In this document: one piece after another, positions 1 through 11,724 of the stretch
How the letters are laid out: every line of letters begins with the position of its first letter
How positions within the stretch are numbered: position 1 is the stretch's first letter
Source: Heterotrichella gracilis
Taxonomy: Eukaryota > Sar > Xanthophyceae > Tribonematales > Xanthonemataceae
Direction of reading: 5' to 3'
DNA length: 64,000 nt
Assembly (NCBI GenBank): GCA_032358255.1
Contig: JAULBX010028714.1
Location: 124,001-188,000, forward strand
Made by a program: the position numbers and the translations under genes
The notes under the pieces: model-generated
Database searches by the model: none
Told to the model about the DNA's origin: nothing
The model's input: the letters and a program-made list of their open reading frames with translations, nothing else

Positions 1-2088
1 CGGTGAAGGCGTATATGAAGGGGGATGCTGTAGACACCCTGGAGCAGTGTTTTATGCAGTTGGAGCATATTATGTTCAACAGGCCCTTGCAAGCGGGGAT
101 GGAGTAAGGGGCGTTTATTGCCCTTGGGTGGGTGAACAGGTGCGTCACTTGGGGCCGTCCTGGGGCACAGTACAGGGTGCGTTGGGTGTATGGTTTGGCA
201 TCCTCAATGTGAGCATTCTTGGGTAATTGATAGCATGTTGACACAATTATCAGTGCTGAGCACTGTCGAATATGTAACTTTTCAAGGGTCTAACGGGGCA
301 GGTGAACGGTGATAGGACACTGACCCTGTGTCAGTACACTGCAGTTGTCAACCATATTGCCCACGCCCATGCCATCCCTTTAAGCGGGGTTTACTGCAGT
401 CCAGTACTACTTGAAGGACCTGCAGGCCCTGCTGCCAATATGTTGCCACCAGGGTGCACTAGGGTGGGACATTAGGGTAAGACACCCTGCACCACCAAGG
501 GGCTTGGAAACTTGCAAAGCCTGCCGCAGTGACTTGAAAGTTCAAATATTGGGCAAGAGGGTCTCTTGAAGCCCAGAAACCTGATCCGCAGTGGTTTCGG
601 AAATCACTGCGCCAGTGTAGAAGTGGCGCAAATGTAGTCAGGTGGGCACTTGGGAACTAGGCTAGGGAGACAAGGGCACTGTCTGGCACTATGACATATG
701 TATGTAGGCAGTAGAAACCGGACGGTCCGGCTGCTCAACTTTGTCAAAGTTTGTCCAATGCGAAGTGAAAGTGACGCAAAGCTTCGAAGGTACAGTGCCG
801 ACGGTACGGTGCGCCAGCGGTACGGTATACCTCGCGGGTTGTGGTATGCCACCCTGCAACGACGCAACTGGGAACCAAATAGGGATAGGACCAGTGGAGC
901 AGGGGTTAGGAGGCATTGGAGGCAGGAGGCTTAACACCAGTGGAGGCAGGCTCAAGGGAAAGCATGCTGCAGATGCCAGCGTCTGTAAGTGGAGCGTTGA
1001 CAGGCACCGGTTCGGTCGGGGGCCACCTCGCAGGCGCCGGTTGGTGGTTCCGCGCAGGGTTGAGTGAGCATGGTTTCGTTGGACGGACCACATCTCGGGC
1101 GGTTGTGTCCTTGGACCGTTGAGTCGAGGTGTGTATTGATTTGAGGGAGCAGCGCATGAATCGAGCGCCTTGACTAGGGACATGGTTGGGCACTTGTCAG
1201 TGGGCTATTGGGCTGGCAAAGTCTGCCAAGTCGTACATTGAAAATGTGCCAAATATGCACCCTTGCCAACAAACTGACGTAATATGACGTTTCCTCTCAC
1301 GGGATTTCACCTGCGCCACAAAAAAAGATTTGTCACACCAGCAGATTTAACGCCCGTTCTCCTTCCGTAGCACACTCCAACATCCAGCGTCTGGTGAAGA
1401 ACCTTTTGGAAGCGGGCGAAGTTTGCCCGAAAGCAGGCTCGTGCAAAGGTGCAAGCTGTGCTTTAGCGGCACTACACAGTCCGCACCACGCCGCATGCAG
1501 CCGCATATTGCAGGATTTGTGAGGTGCAGGCAATAGGTCTGTGCGCTGGGTGGAAGATGGCTGTGCAGACCACACCCTACCTTGCTTAGAGCAACCATTT
1601 ATGTGCGGAGGAAGTTGTTCCTGAGTGTGGGAGCTTGTCTCTAGGTTTTCCCGTGTTGACTTTCTTTGAGCTTGCGTGGGCAGTGGGGTTTCCCTTGTCG
1701 GCCACAGCTGCCAGCCTCATTTCCCCTCCACAACTCCAGCCTATTCACAACGGGTCCCTCTGGATGGCGCAAAGGGCTGTCACAGCTAGATGAATAGGTC
1801 CCCACCATTGCGTCTCGCCACCTTGCTTCCCACGCTATGGAGCTAGCACACCCTCACGCAGACTATCTGGCGGGACACCCCACCGCTCGGCTTCAGTCTG
1901 ACATCACAGCATCACATTTGAGGTGGCACCACAACCTAACGGCGCCTGGCGCGGGGCTTGACGAGCTGGTCATGGCAGGTGCGGTGCGCGTGGTGGTGGG
2001 CCTTTGGAGGCCTCGCTACGGGGCAGAGTCGCCACGGTACCGGTGTCATGATGTGCTGGTACTGAGTGTGGGGATGCCAGCTAGAAAC

Positions 2089-2128
<40 letters not shown>

Positions 2129-2352
2129 GGCATACATTATCACGGCCGCTCTTGGGTTCCGTACGTTGCTGCACACGTCTCTTCGGAGGGCCGGGGTGGT
2201 GGCCGGCCTATCCCACAGAGCGTACACACTTCCCCAGGTGGGGCATGTACTCATACCTGGGTACCATTGAAGCTTCGCGCACAGCTAGGCAACCTTTCAT
2301 CAGGTTTCCAGGCCCTGTGACGACTCCAACTCACACCCATTTACCTTCCCAG
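1..2352. other. Left flank, no confident gene
   Basis: No open frame here has a recognisable domain or a convincing splice structure. The unlocated first exon(s) and promoter of the SPL/CRR1-like gene should lie in the right part of this stretch. A CA microsatellite lies at about 2087-2127, and several short GGTACGGT-type direct repeats occur around 790-830. Confidence 0.5.
2087..2127. repeat. (CA)n microsatellite
   Basis: An almost perfect run of about 20 CA dinucleotides, with one CG interruption near its start. It is probably in the 5' region or first intron of the SPL-like gene. Confidence 0.95.
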
Positions 2353-5300
2353 CAGCGGAAGAAAGGCACTGGTCCGCCGAGGACTGGCACTGGGATCCGG
2401 ACCGCTTCGCTGCCGAGCCACGGACGGGCCATGCTACCCACCCGTACCAGGGGAGGTCCCAGCTGGAAGCCACGAGGGCGTCCCTCGTCAAGCTTGGGGA
2501 AGCAACAGCCGCACTGACACGCTCCGTGCAAGGCGGAGGTAACGTGGACGTCGGCAGGACTGGGAGGGACTCGGGCAGCGACCAACAGGACGGTGGCTCG
2601 GGGGGGAGCGGTGACAAGAAGAGCGACGACGGAGAGGTACGCTTTGCCTGCCCGAGCGGCAGGGTTGCACCAATGGGCGTGGGTTTGGAGCTGGCTGCGT
2701 TTGAAGGGCGTCTCTTCTTATTGTGATGGGTTCATGTCTTGCTCTTTAGTGGGGTACACGTGCTCGAAAGGTTGGCGTGGCTGGGCACTGTCAGTGGCCC
2801 TTCAGGACCAGAGGTGGCCAACCTGGTTTCTTGACAAGGGTGTTGTGTCAACCAAAAGTGCAAGTCTTTGGTCCATCCACCAAGGCTCTCTTGTAGCTGT
2901 GTAAGGGGCTTGGTTTGGGAGAGTAGTTGCTTGCTGCAACATGGTACCATATATATGGGGGTGCTGCGCCTCAAGTGCTCTGTGTGTGGTTGCTGGGCCT
3001 CAACTGCTGTGTGTATGGTTGCTCCCTAGGACCAAGGCCAGGGCAGTGATGATCCGTCAGGGGATAGCAGGAGCAGAGGCAGCGATGGCAATGGTTCTGA
3101 CAGGCTTGAGTGCCAAGTGGATGGGTGCAACAACGACCTGCGCAACCTCACAACCTACCACCAACGCTGCAAGATATGCCAAGTGAGTTGGGTATACGGT
3201 GCCCAGGTTAGTTGGTGATAAGCGTAATGGTGACATGCGTCCCAGCCAGTCAACAAAAGTTTGGCAGTCAGCCGTGCATATAGCCAGAGGAAGCGCTGCC
3301 CTGCTTTAGGACACTGCTGGTTGCATTGAACGCAGGCACCCTAGGGACAGTCCCAAGAAGTCCACCCTTTACTCTGCACCTCCCTCTCACACGCTCCACC
3401 CTCCCCCTGCAACCCCATCTTCACACGCCCGCTTCACCCACGCTTCACACGCCCGCTCTCACCACGCGCAGGTCCACATTCGGGCCCCAATTGTGATGAA
3501 GGACGGCAAGCAGCAGCGCTTCTGCCAGCAGTGCGGCCGCGTGCACGACCTCAGCGCCTTCGACGCAGGCAAGCAGAGCTGCCGCAACCAGCTGGCCAAG
3601 CACAACGCGCGCAGGCGCAAGCGCACCGCGGGGCAGGGCTCGGTGGGCGGCCAGGGCAGCCCCGGTGGTAGGTCGGCAGACCGCGAGGACGGCCCCGCGG
3701 CCCCCGCCAACCCCCCGCCCCGCCAGCGCCAGCGCAAGTCAAGCGCGCGGGCCTCCGAGGGAGCAGAGGGCGGTGGCGGCGCCGCCGCCGCCTCAGGCGC
3801 CGGCGCGCTGTTCTCCCTACCGCCCTCGGCGCGGCCCGACGGCGGCGGCTGCGCTGGATATCCCGACCGCCAGCACCGCCTGCGCGCCATGGACCCCAGC
3901 GGGAGCATCCCCCCCGGCGGCATGGAGGACATCCCGCTCTCCTCCGTGGTGCACCCAGACATTGAGCTCCAGGCCATGCACCGCGGCGACATGGAGCGCA
4001 TGCACCCCGGCCTGCCGCCCTACATGTCGCCCTATCACCACCACGAGCTGGAGCGCCACGCGCACATGCTCATGGGCCCGGGGGCGGGCGTCGAGCCGCC
4101 GCCGGGGCGCGGCGGCTATGGCCGTGGCGGCGACCACTTCTTCCCACGCGGGGGCTACCCGCCGCACTACATGGACCACGAGAGGTACCGCGAGGAGATG
4201 GAGGGCGGGCCCGGCGGCCCCGGCGGGCCCACCAACCCCAACTTTGAGCACGCCATGAACCTGCTGATGCAGCACCGGGGCCTGGCGGCCGAAGAGTACG
4301 ACGCCGACAACATGCTGCTGCGTATCTCGGTCAAGCTGTTCAACTGCACGCCCGCAGACCTGCCGGTGCACCTCAGGTGGGTGGCGCAGCATGGGTGGCG
4401 TGGCGTGGCGTGCTGTGGTGTGGCTACGCGTGGTGCATGTATTGTGGAGTTGCGTAGGGCGGGGAGGCGTGGCGTGGCGTGTTGTGATGGGGCAAGGTCA
4501 TGTGGCATGGTTTGGCATGGCGCCTCAGCCTGCACCCACTGTGTGGCCATTCTCCACCACCCCTGTTGCACGAGGGGACCAGCACTGCCGCCAAGATGCC
4601 ATTGTTTGCAGACCGCACAAACGCTGCTGCTGTGCATACTACTTATCTCCATACAAAAAGGAGACGAGTCCAGGCACTCATCCATGCAGCAGAGACGCAG
4701 AGCAAGCGCCCAAGTGACTAACACCCCGTTTTTCTGCCCCTTCCCCCCGCAGGCACCAGGTGATTGCTTGGATGTCAGCCATGCCCGCAGAGGTGGTGGG
4801 CTTGATCCGTCCGGGCTGCGTGCACCTGACCGCGCAGGCGCTGGTGTCGCCTCCAGTGCTGGAACAGGCCAAGGCCATGGGGGTGGAGGGGCTGCACCAG
4901 GCGCTGCTGGCAGGTGAGGGTCGGTGGGGGAGTGGGGGGTGGAGGGGGGGCAGCGTGTGTGTGGGTGTGACAGGGGAGGGGGATGACCAGTGTGTGTGGG
5001 GGGATGAACATAAGTGGGGTGACAATGAATGGGGATGGGCAGGGGAGGTGTGGCACCTGTGTGGGGATGGCCAGGAGGGGGGTTGCATTGAGACCATTGT
5101 GACCAGCCCGGTTTGGGTGGGGAAAGCAAACCCTGGTCAGACAAGTGCGGCAGCTGTGTGCATGCAGCATGGCGCGCTGGCATGTGTTCAGATGCATACG
5201 GCATGGTGGGGTCCGTGCGCAGATCTGCCTGGCACCTGCATCTTGCATCTTGCACTTGAGGTTGCCAGGCCTAAAGCGGGATGCATGCACCAGTAGTGGC

Positions 5301-8180
5301 CACCCGCCATGCACTCCATTGGTCACTAGCCGCTAGCCAAGGGCCTGCAATGCAGCAAATTTGCAGGTCACATTTCCAGTGAGTTTATATGGCTCATTGC
5401 TCCAGCTCCAGGACCACGAGCCCCACAGGCACACCTTGATCTCATTGTTGTGATGTTTCAATACGTTATCACCTTGATCGCATTGTCATCATGTTTTGAC
5501 AGTTGATCATCATCATATTCATTGCTGTACGCAATGCCGCAGGTTCCGGTTCTGAGTTCTGGCGGGGGAAGACGCTGATGCTGCAGATGGTGGGCCAGAC
5601 GCTGTCGGTGGAAATGGGCCAGGCGGGGCGCAGCCTCACGCCACGCGAGCTGGGCTCCTGGGCGCCAGAAGTGTATGCACTCGGGGAGGTTTGCGTGGCG
5701 GCTGAGGCTGAACAGGTGAGGCAGTGGAAGGAGGTTGCGCACGACTGTGGATATATGCTACAGGAAGCATCGCGTGGCGACGAACGGTGGATATGTGAGA
5801 GGCTATTGTTTTGGTAGGGTGATGGGCAGCTCGCTGGCCAGCCACACGATTGTGGGCTGTATTGAAGGGGTGTGGTGGGGGTACCGGAGAGGAGGTTTGC
5901 CCAGGGCTTTGAGGAGGCAATGCATTGCGGGTGGTGTGGGAGCTGCAAGGGTGCGGTGGATGCATTCCAGCACTGCAGCCAGGCCAGCATCATGGCTTTC
6001 CCAGCGCTGACATATACTCCTCCCCCTGGTCCTGCCGCAGGTGATCAGCTTGTTCACCAACTGCTTGGTTGGGTCCGGCAACGAGGTGCTGTGCCGCGCG
6101 CACGGCGCCCCTGTCCTGCCCACCCTCGTCGCCTCCACCCCCTCGCCCAACTGCCGGGCCTCCCGCCATGCCACCTCCCTGCGCCTGCCGCCGCGCCTGC
6201 GCCCCGGCGTGCACTTTGTCGAGGTGCAGTGCGGCGAGTACATGTCTGAGGCGCGCGCCTTTCTGGTTGTGGATGACGCGGCGCTGGCGGCGGAGCTCGG
6301 CGGGGTTTGCCCTAAGCTAGGGTCGCAGGAGGCGTCGGAGGGCCTGCTGGCTGATGTGGCGCAGGTGCTTGGGTACAGTGCCAAGGCGGATCTGGGGGCG
6401 CAGCGCCTCAAGGGCACGGCAGCAAAGTACGCACTGACCATAAACCCTAAACCCTATACCTTTGATCCTAAGCCGTCAACCTGAAGGGGCGACGTACATG
6501 CGTGCTGGTACATTTCCACTATCCATTAAAAGCGGACGACTGACATACCAATTGCCAATGTTCTGCCACTTTCTGTTTTTCTGAAAGCCCTAGCATCACA
6601 ATGCTCCGGCCCATGTCACCAGCTTTGCTGCATGCTGTCGCGGGCGCCCACCCTGCCCTGCCCTGGCAGGCTGATGCGCTTGCTGTGGCCAACATCCTTG
6701 CCTCCCTAGCAAGTCGTTGCTGGCTGATCTGGACATTAAGCACAAACCCTGAACCCGCAGGCTGATGCGCTTTGCTGTGGCCAACATCCTTGCCTCCCTC
6801 CCTAGCAAGCCCTTGGTCGTTGATCTGGACCCTAAATCTATAACCCTGAACCTGCAGGCTGATGCACTTTGCCGTGGCCAAGGACCTTGCCTCCCTAGCA
6901 AGCCCTTGGTTGTTGATCTGGACCCTAAAGTGAAAACCCTAACCCTGCAGGCTGATGCGCTTTGCTGTGGCCAACAACCTGCCCTCCCTGGCGGGACACC
7001 TGGTGCCCCAGCTGGCTGATGTGGACCAGGACGCACTGCTTGGGCTGCTGCTGGGAGAGGAGGAGGGGCATGGCCAGGACCAGGGGGGCCAGCTGGTGCT
7101 TCAGAGCATCCTGCTGGGCCACTGGCAGGTGCTGGAGGTGCGCACATGTAGATGGAAGGGGTTTGTCGGATGGAGGGGTGTGGTGGGGCGTTATGTGGCG
7201 TTGTGTGGTGGGGATGGTGGTGCCCCGCTCGCACCTGTTGCAGTGCGCACGTGAGGGTGTTTGTTTTTGGGGTGTGGCGTGCGGCATGTGGGTATGGCCA
7301 GGGTGTGGCGTCTGGGGTGCGTTCAGCTTCTACCGTGTCCGCCCTGTGCGGCAGTGTGTGCTTGCTCGTATCTTTATCCAGACCTTCTTCCACGGGCATG
7401 TCCAGTTCAAGTTGGTACACGGGCCCTGGCATTACAGCCAGGTGGGCTGGCCTTGCGCAGCTTGTGCAGGCACCTGATTTTGTCCACATCCACGCAAGCT
7501 GATGGATCGCGCCCTCCCTGCAGGTCCTTCTACAGCTGCTCACCCTGGCATCCCTCCCCTTTGACGCCTCCCAACCCTCCCCCCTTGGCTGCTCCTACCT
7601 GCACGCGGCGGCGCTGGCTGGCCACCTGGGGTGCGCAGAAGCCCTCCTGGACACCTGCGCCACAGATGCAGCCTGGCTCGTTCCCTGGGAGGAAGCTGGG
7701 GACGGGGTTGGGGACGGGGGCGCCGCCCCCTCGCCAGCGGAGTATGCACGCCTGGCAGGCCATACGCACCTCAACGGTTTGCTGGGGCTCGAGGCAGTCA
7801 GCGGCGCTGCAGGTGGCGGTGTGGAGGGTGGTGCGGCAGTGGTGCCTGAGGGTGCGGCCGCACAGGTTGCGGGGGAGAATGCGACGCGATTTGACGGTGG
7901 CCATGGTGTGGCGGAGCAGTCACATTCTCAGCCTGTGTTAGTGGCCGGCACCAAGGCTGCTTCCATGCCGTTCGCCACTGGCGAAGCCCTGGAGGATGTG
8001 AAGGGTGGGGGCGAGGGCAAGGGTGTGGAGGCGTTGCCCTACGTGTGGGTGGGGGAGAAGCCGGCCGTGGGGGGCCTGTCCACAGCGCGCCAGCTGGCGG
8101 CGCTTGCTGCCGCGCCGCTGGTGGCTGCCCATGTGGTCATGCTGGTCAATTTCCTGATGGAGCGCTGGGCCACGGTGTAG
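2353..8180 (+). CDS. SBP-box transcription factor, long SPL/CRR1-like type with ankyrin-like C-terminus (5' end unresolved)
   Basis: Predicted nuclear DNA-binding protein. Exons I can join in phase: 2353-2636, 3030-3182, 3472-4376, 4753-4913, 5543-5715, 6041-6426, 6951-7137 (or 7128), 7524-8180, about 968 codons. The start exon lies further upstream. An N-terminal acidic/Trp motif (WSAEDWHWDPDRFAAEP) resembles the one in plant SPL1/SPL12. The SBP domain is split by an intron and has both zinc sites: C-x4-C-x16-C-x2-H, then CQQC-x3-H-x11-C, followed by the basic stretch KHNARRRKR, a likely nuclear localisation signal. A Pro/Gly/His-rich linker follows, then the long-SPL core (RISVKLFNCTPADLP, GLIRPGCVHLTAQAL), a segment starting KLMRFAVANNLPSLAGHLV, one clear ankyrin-like repeat (SYLHAAALAGHLGCAEALLD) and a hydrophobic C-terminus. 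This matches the family containing Chlamydomonas CRR1 (copper/hypoxia regulator) and Arabidopsis SPL1/7/12. SBP proteins bind GTAC cores. A copper role is inference. I see no clear Cys-rich tail like that of CRR1. Confidence 0.9.
6667..6985 (+). repeat. Four tandem copies of a 3' splice site plus exon start (exon echoes) in the SPL-like gene
   Basis: The motif CAG|GCTGATGCGCTTTGC recurs with exon-like starts at 6670, 6761, 6858 and the functional one at 6951, a spacing of 91-97 bp. Each copy carries about 35-50 bp of exon-like sequence, then a spacer reading like GTTGATCTGGACCCTAAA and CCCTGAACC before the next CAG. Only the last copy continues into the conserved SPL coding sequence. Confidence 0.9.
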
Positions 8181-9921
8181 GGCGGCCTGAACCCTACGCC
8201 CTGAACCCTAAACCCTAAGGCAGTGGGGCCGAGGGGTGGAGGTTCAGCGGCGAAGGGGAGGGGGAGGAGCATGGTGGCCTTGTGAGGGTACGGGCAGCGC
8301 ACGCTTTTTGGGAAAGCTGCGCGTGGCTCTTGCGCCGTCCCTGCAACGTTGTGAGTTTTTACTGGTTTCTTGTACATTTTTCCCCTTGCTTTTCCCCCCC
8401 TCTATGGTGCAGTTTAACTTATGGCTTCCTGCTCTCAGTACTGCCAGCACTGGTTTAAAGTCTTTCAATCCAACCCTGTGCTTTTTGCTTGGTAGGTGCA
8501 CAACAAAAGGTGTGTACTCATCCAAGTCATGTCTCCATAGCTCGAGGGTGGTGGTGCAATGTTTTGGCTTACCATGTTTTTGTTGCCGTCCCTGCTGCGA
8601 AGTCCTGATGTAGGTACACCCACTTATGGGAGCCTTGCCATGCACGTTGCTTGTGCCATGTCCCAGGCGTTCAGTACTTGCTACAACTATGCTTGAACTT
8701 GGTTTGGGGGGTTGTCGGGGTTGTGTGAAGTAGCGTCCCATCTTATGTGTGACGGGGTCCTTGAAGAGTCTAGGCTGAGGTGGTGGAGTGGTATGCACTG
8801 CTATCAGTTGGCACTGCCGGTTTGGCAAAACAGTCGCAGAAATGCTTGTCTGTGGGTGAGTTTCTCTTAGGCTGGTGTTTAACCACCTTGCTCCTAGTGT
8901 CATTAGCTATGGTAGTGTCCCATGATGTGGTTGGGCCTGGCGCTCGAGTTACTGACTTGCTGTGTTACCACACTTGCTTGCTGCCAACTGCACACTGCAG
9001 TGCCTAGTGGTACCAGTGTACCACCCAAATGAAGCCAACCACACTCGTTCACGTGTGGGCTTCCTCGTGTTTTTTATTTGGGTTGGGGTTTTATTTATAA
9101 TGGAATTGTAGAGGTGGCCTCCTTTGCAGCTGGCACTGGCCTTGTGTTTGGTTTGGAATGGGTGGTTTCCCATGGGTTTTGGGGCAACAGTTAACAAGCA
9201 AGCCCCATGATGCTTTGCCGCAGCAACATCCAACCTTGGGTCGTGGTCTGCGCTTTGAGCCAAGTTACTGTTGGACTTGTATTCAAAGGCAAGGTTTTGT
9301 AACGTTCTTAACCGGCAACTTCACCTATGCCGCCATTAGCTACTAGACTGGAAGGTGAGCTCTCCCCAAGCAAGGGTTTTAACCCCTCTAGGGCGCATGC
9401 CTCTGTACACTTGCCAAAGCCTTGAAAGCACTTGGAGACTGAGGACCGTCTGTAATATGCAGTGGTCTGAGAATCGGCACCTAGGTTTCTGGGCAGTATG
9501 CTGGCGGTATCAAGAGTAGCCACCCGCCAGAACCCCACAGGTGAGATCGCTAATGCATGCATTATGCCTTATACGAGTTGGTAGGTTGAAACAAGCCTGT
9601 AAAAAGAGGTCGTGACAGGCGTTTTCAATCCCTTTGCAACGAGCCCAACACTCCTAACCTGTGAAAAACGAGATTTTATTCCCATTGGGAGTGGCAGTGC
9701 ATGCATTGCATGCACGTTGCACTGCACGAACTTGGCAAGATTGGCCTGATTCTTCTATGGTCACAGCCCCTGCTAGGAGTGTCAGTTGCAATGCATGTCG
9801 TAAACCTAGCCACTGTACGTGTCATTGAAAGTGGTATAACCCTAGCTATTTGCAATGCACATCAAGTGCACTTGTTGTTGCTCGTTATCTAGGTGTTTGA
9901 ACTAGCCACGCACGTGGCATA
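8181..9921. other. Intergenic / probable 3' UTR of the SPL-like gene
   Basis: AT-richer sequence with no supported coding region. It begins with CCCTAAACCCTAA-like sequence at about 8206-8219. Open frames are short and have no recognisable domain. Confidence 0.5.
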
Positions 9922-10594
9922 ATGGTACAACAAAGAGGTGGTGGTGTTCTTCGCACAGGAAGGGCAAGTTCACAGAGCACTGGTTTCAGAAGGGGCTTCC
10001 AGGTAGTGGCACGGCAGTCTGGGGGCAAGCGCAGCGAGAATGGTGTGGCATATGGCCAAAGCTGGTACAAGCAGACACGCGAGGCCTCCAAGGCAAGGAC
10101 TGTCAAAGAGGAGATAGGTAGGTAGAGCACATGGGGTCCTTGAGGGGTGTTCACTTCCTTCAAAGGCTGCCTTTGAGTTGGATTGAGCCAAATACGTCTC
10201 GGTTACTTTCTGCACTCACACCTCCACCAAGAGTTGTGGTAGCAACCCTTGCCAGGGTCGGATATGGGTTGCTGTATCTGTGTTGTTGCCGCCTTGGCAA
10301 GGGTCACGCTAGCACCTGCAGCCCATGCATGCCAAAGAGCTGTGTTAACCTAGGGTTTGGATTTAGGGTTCACCAACGCCATTGCTATTTTCTCACGCAG
10401 AGTGGCGGCGGCAAGCCAACCTGGTAGCCAACAACGGCAAGGAGCGCAAGGACCTCTACACTGACAACTGGGACGGGGGCGTGTACAAAGGCAGCGGCTT
10501 CAACATCCTCACGCTGCTGGCTGCCCTCTTCATCCTCACGCCCCTGGTGGGGCTGGCCTTTGCGTACTTCACCTACGGGGTGCTGTGGGGGTGA
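9922..10594 (+). CDS. Predicted plastid-targeted small single-pass membrane protein, function unknown
   Basis: Two exons, 9922-10117 and 10401-10594, join in phase (GT-AG) to give 129 residues. The N-terminus is rich in Arg, Gly, Ser and Val and nearly free of acidic residues for about 35 residues, like a green-algal chloroplast transit peptide. A hydrophilic middle (SWYKQTREASKARTVKEE) leads to a motif YTDNWDGGVYKGSGFNIL and one hydrophobic helix near the C-terminus (TLLAALFILTPLVGLAFAYF), ending YGVLWG. This arrangement suggests a thylakoid or envelope anchor with the bulk of the protein on one side. I believe similar C-termini occur in uncharacterised plant plastid proteins, but I cannot name the family. 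The start is the first ATG of the open exon, and a further upstream exon cannot be excluded. Confidence 0.65.
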
Positions 10595-11724
10595 CCCGTG
10601 GAGCCTGGTGCGGGGTGCAGTAGCCCAGCACCACCACCGCAATACTGGGGGCGCGGCAGAGGGTACAGCCACGTGTTTGGAGCCTGGTGCAATAGTGGCT
10701 TAGCGCAGCGCCACACACCGCGATGCTGGGCCACTTCAGAGTGGGCAGCTGCGCGCATGTCACCCAACAGCACAGGGTGTCCAGTTGGCACCCACTCGCA
10801 ATTTAGCAGCCAGCTGACACTGACCACTGTACAGTTAATAAATATTTTTACTCAGAGGCGCAGCTGCACCTGGCTGGGTTGACAGCAGCCTGAAGCCCAA
10901 CACATTGGAACAGCGCACTTGAGAACCCACAACAGTCACCCCTGCCTATGCATTGCAGCATTTCTTCCTGCTATGGTGGCGTTCGCTGTTGTATTGTGCT
11001 GTGTAGAGCGTACTGTCTAGTGGCAGCGTTGCTAAGTTTCCCTTGCCCTTGTCAACATACAATGTTGAAGATGTTGTCTCAAATGGAAACGTCTCAAGTG
11101 GTGAAAAATGCAAAGGAGGCCTGTTCTAGCTGTTTTTGCCGAGCTCTTTGTAGTGCACCCTCTGTTGTGGCAAGCTTTGGCTCATGGTGGGTGGTGCACA
11201 GGTGGGTTTGGCAATCATATGAGTGCCCCCTTGCAAGGGGTTGCTATAGCCCAACAGGCGCCTTCCATAAGAAGACTCGTTGCGCAGCTTGTGACAGTAT
11301 TTCTGACCTGCATACCTAGCGCTGTACACACCAGCCGAGCTGATATCCTTGCCGCAACCTGTTTGCTGTATTGTTGGACGCTTGCAGCTGCTGTCCCGCC
11401 AGGATCGAGTGACTCGCTAGCTAGTAAGACCACTTGCTTTGCGATTGCCACGTCGCCCTGCCCGTCAATCACTGCCAGAGCTGCCCAAGACGCGACCTGC
11501 CGAACAAAATTACACCGCACAAAAGAAAAGAGCTTTTTACACCAGTTTCCTGTGCCCGGTACGCCTGTGTTTGCTCGTGGCCCACTCGGTGTCCCCAGTG
11601 CCTGCTCGTGGACATCTTTCAAACTTGTCTGGTGCATCGACACGCCTGTGGCGGGTGCAGCACGTGCGACTTGTTTAAGTTGCCACTGTTTCCTGTAGTC
11701 CTCTCACTGTTGGTGTTGTCTGCA
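10595..11724. other. Spacer and upstream region of paralogue A
   Basis: No supported gene. The stretch from about 11,210 to 11,570 resembles, in inverted orientation, the region upstream of paralogue D (about 43,500-43,720). Both contain CCCTTGCAAGGGG followed by ATAGCCCAAC. A probable non-coding leader exon ends near 11,550 at a GT donor, matching the leader exon of paralogue B. Confidence 0.5.

Noticed and set aside
1837-2517. 226-codon frame as the first exon of the SPL-like gene
   Set aside because: It is in a different frame from the WSAEDWHWDPDRF exon and runs through the CA repeat. No phase-consistent splice was found.
3459-4001. Long minus-strand frames opposite the SPL exon
   Set aside because: Shadows of the GC-rich coding exon. 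The plus strand encodes the SBP domain here.
7261-7477. Extra exon in the SPL-like gene (IFIQTFFHGHVQFKLVHG)
   Set aside because: Not needed for phase, and it does not resemble the long-SPL core. Treated as intron.
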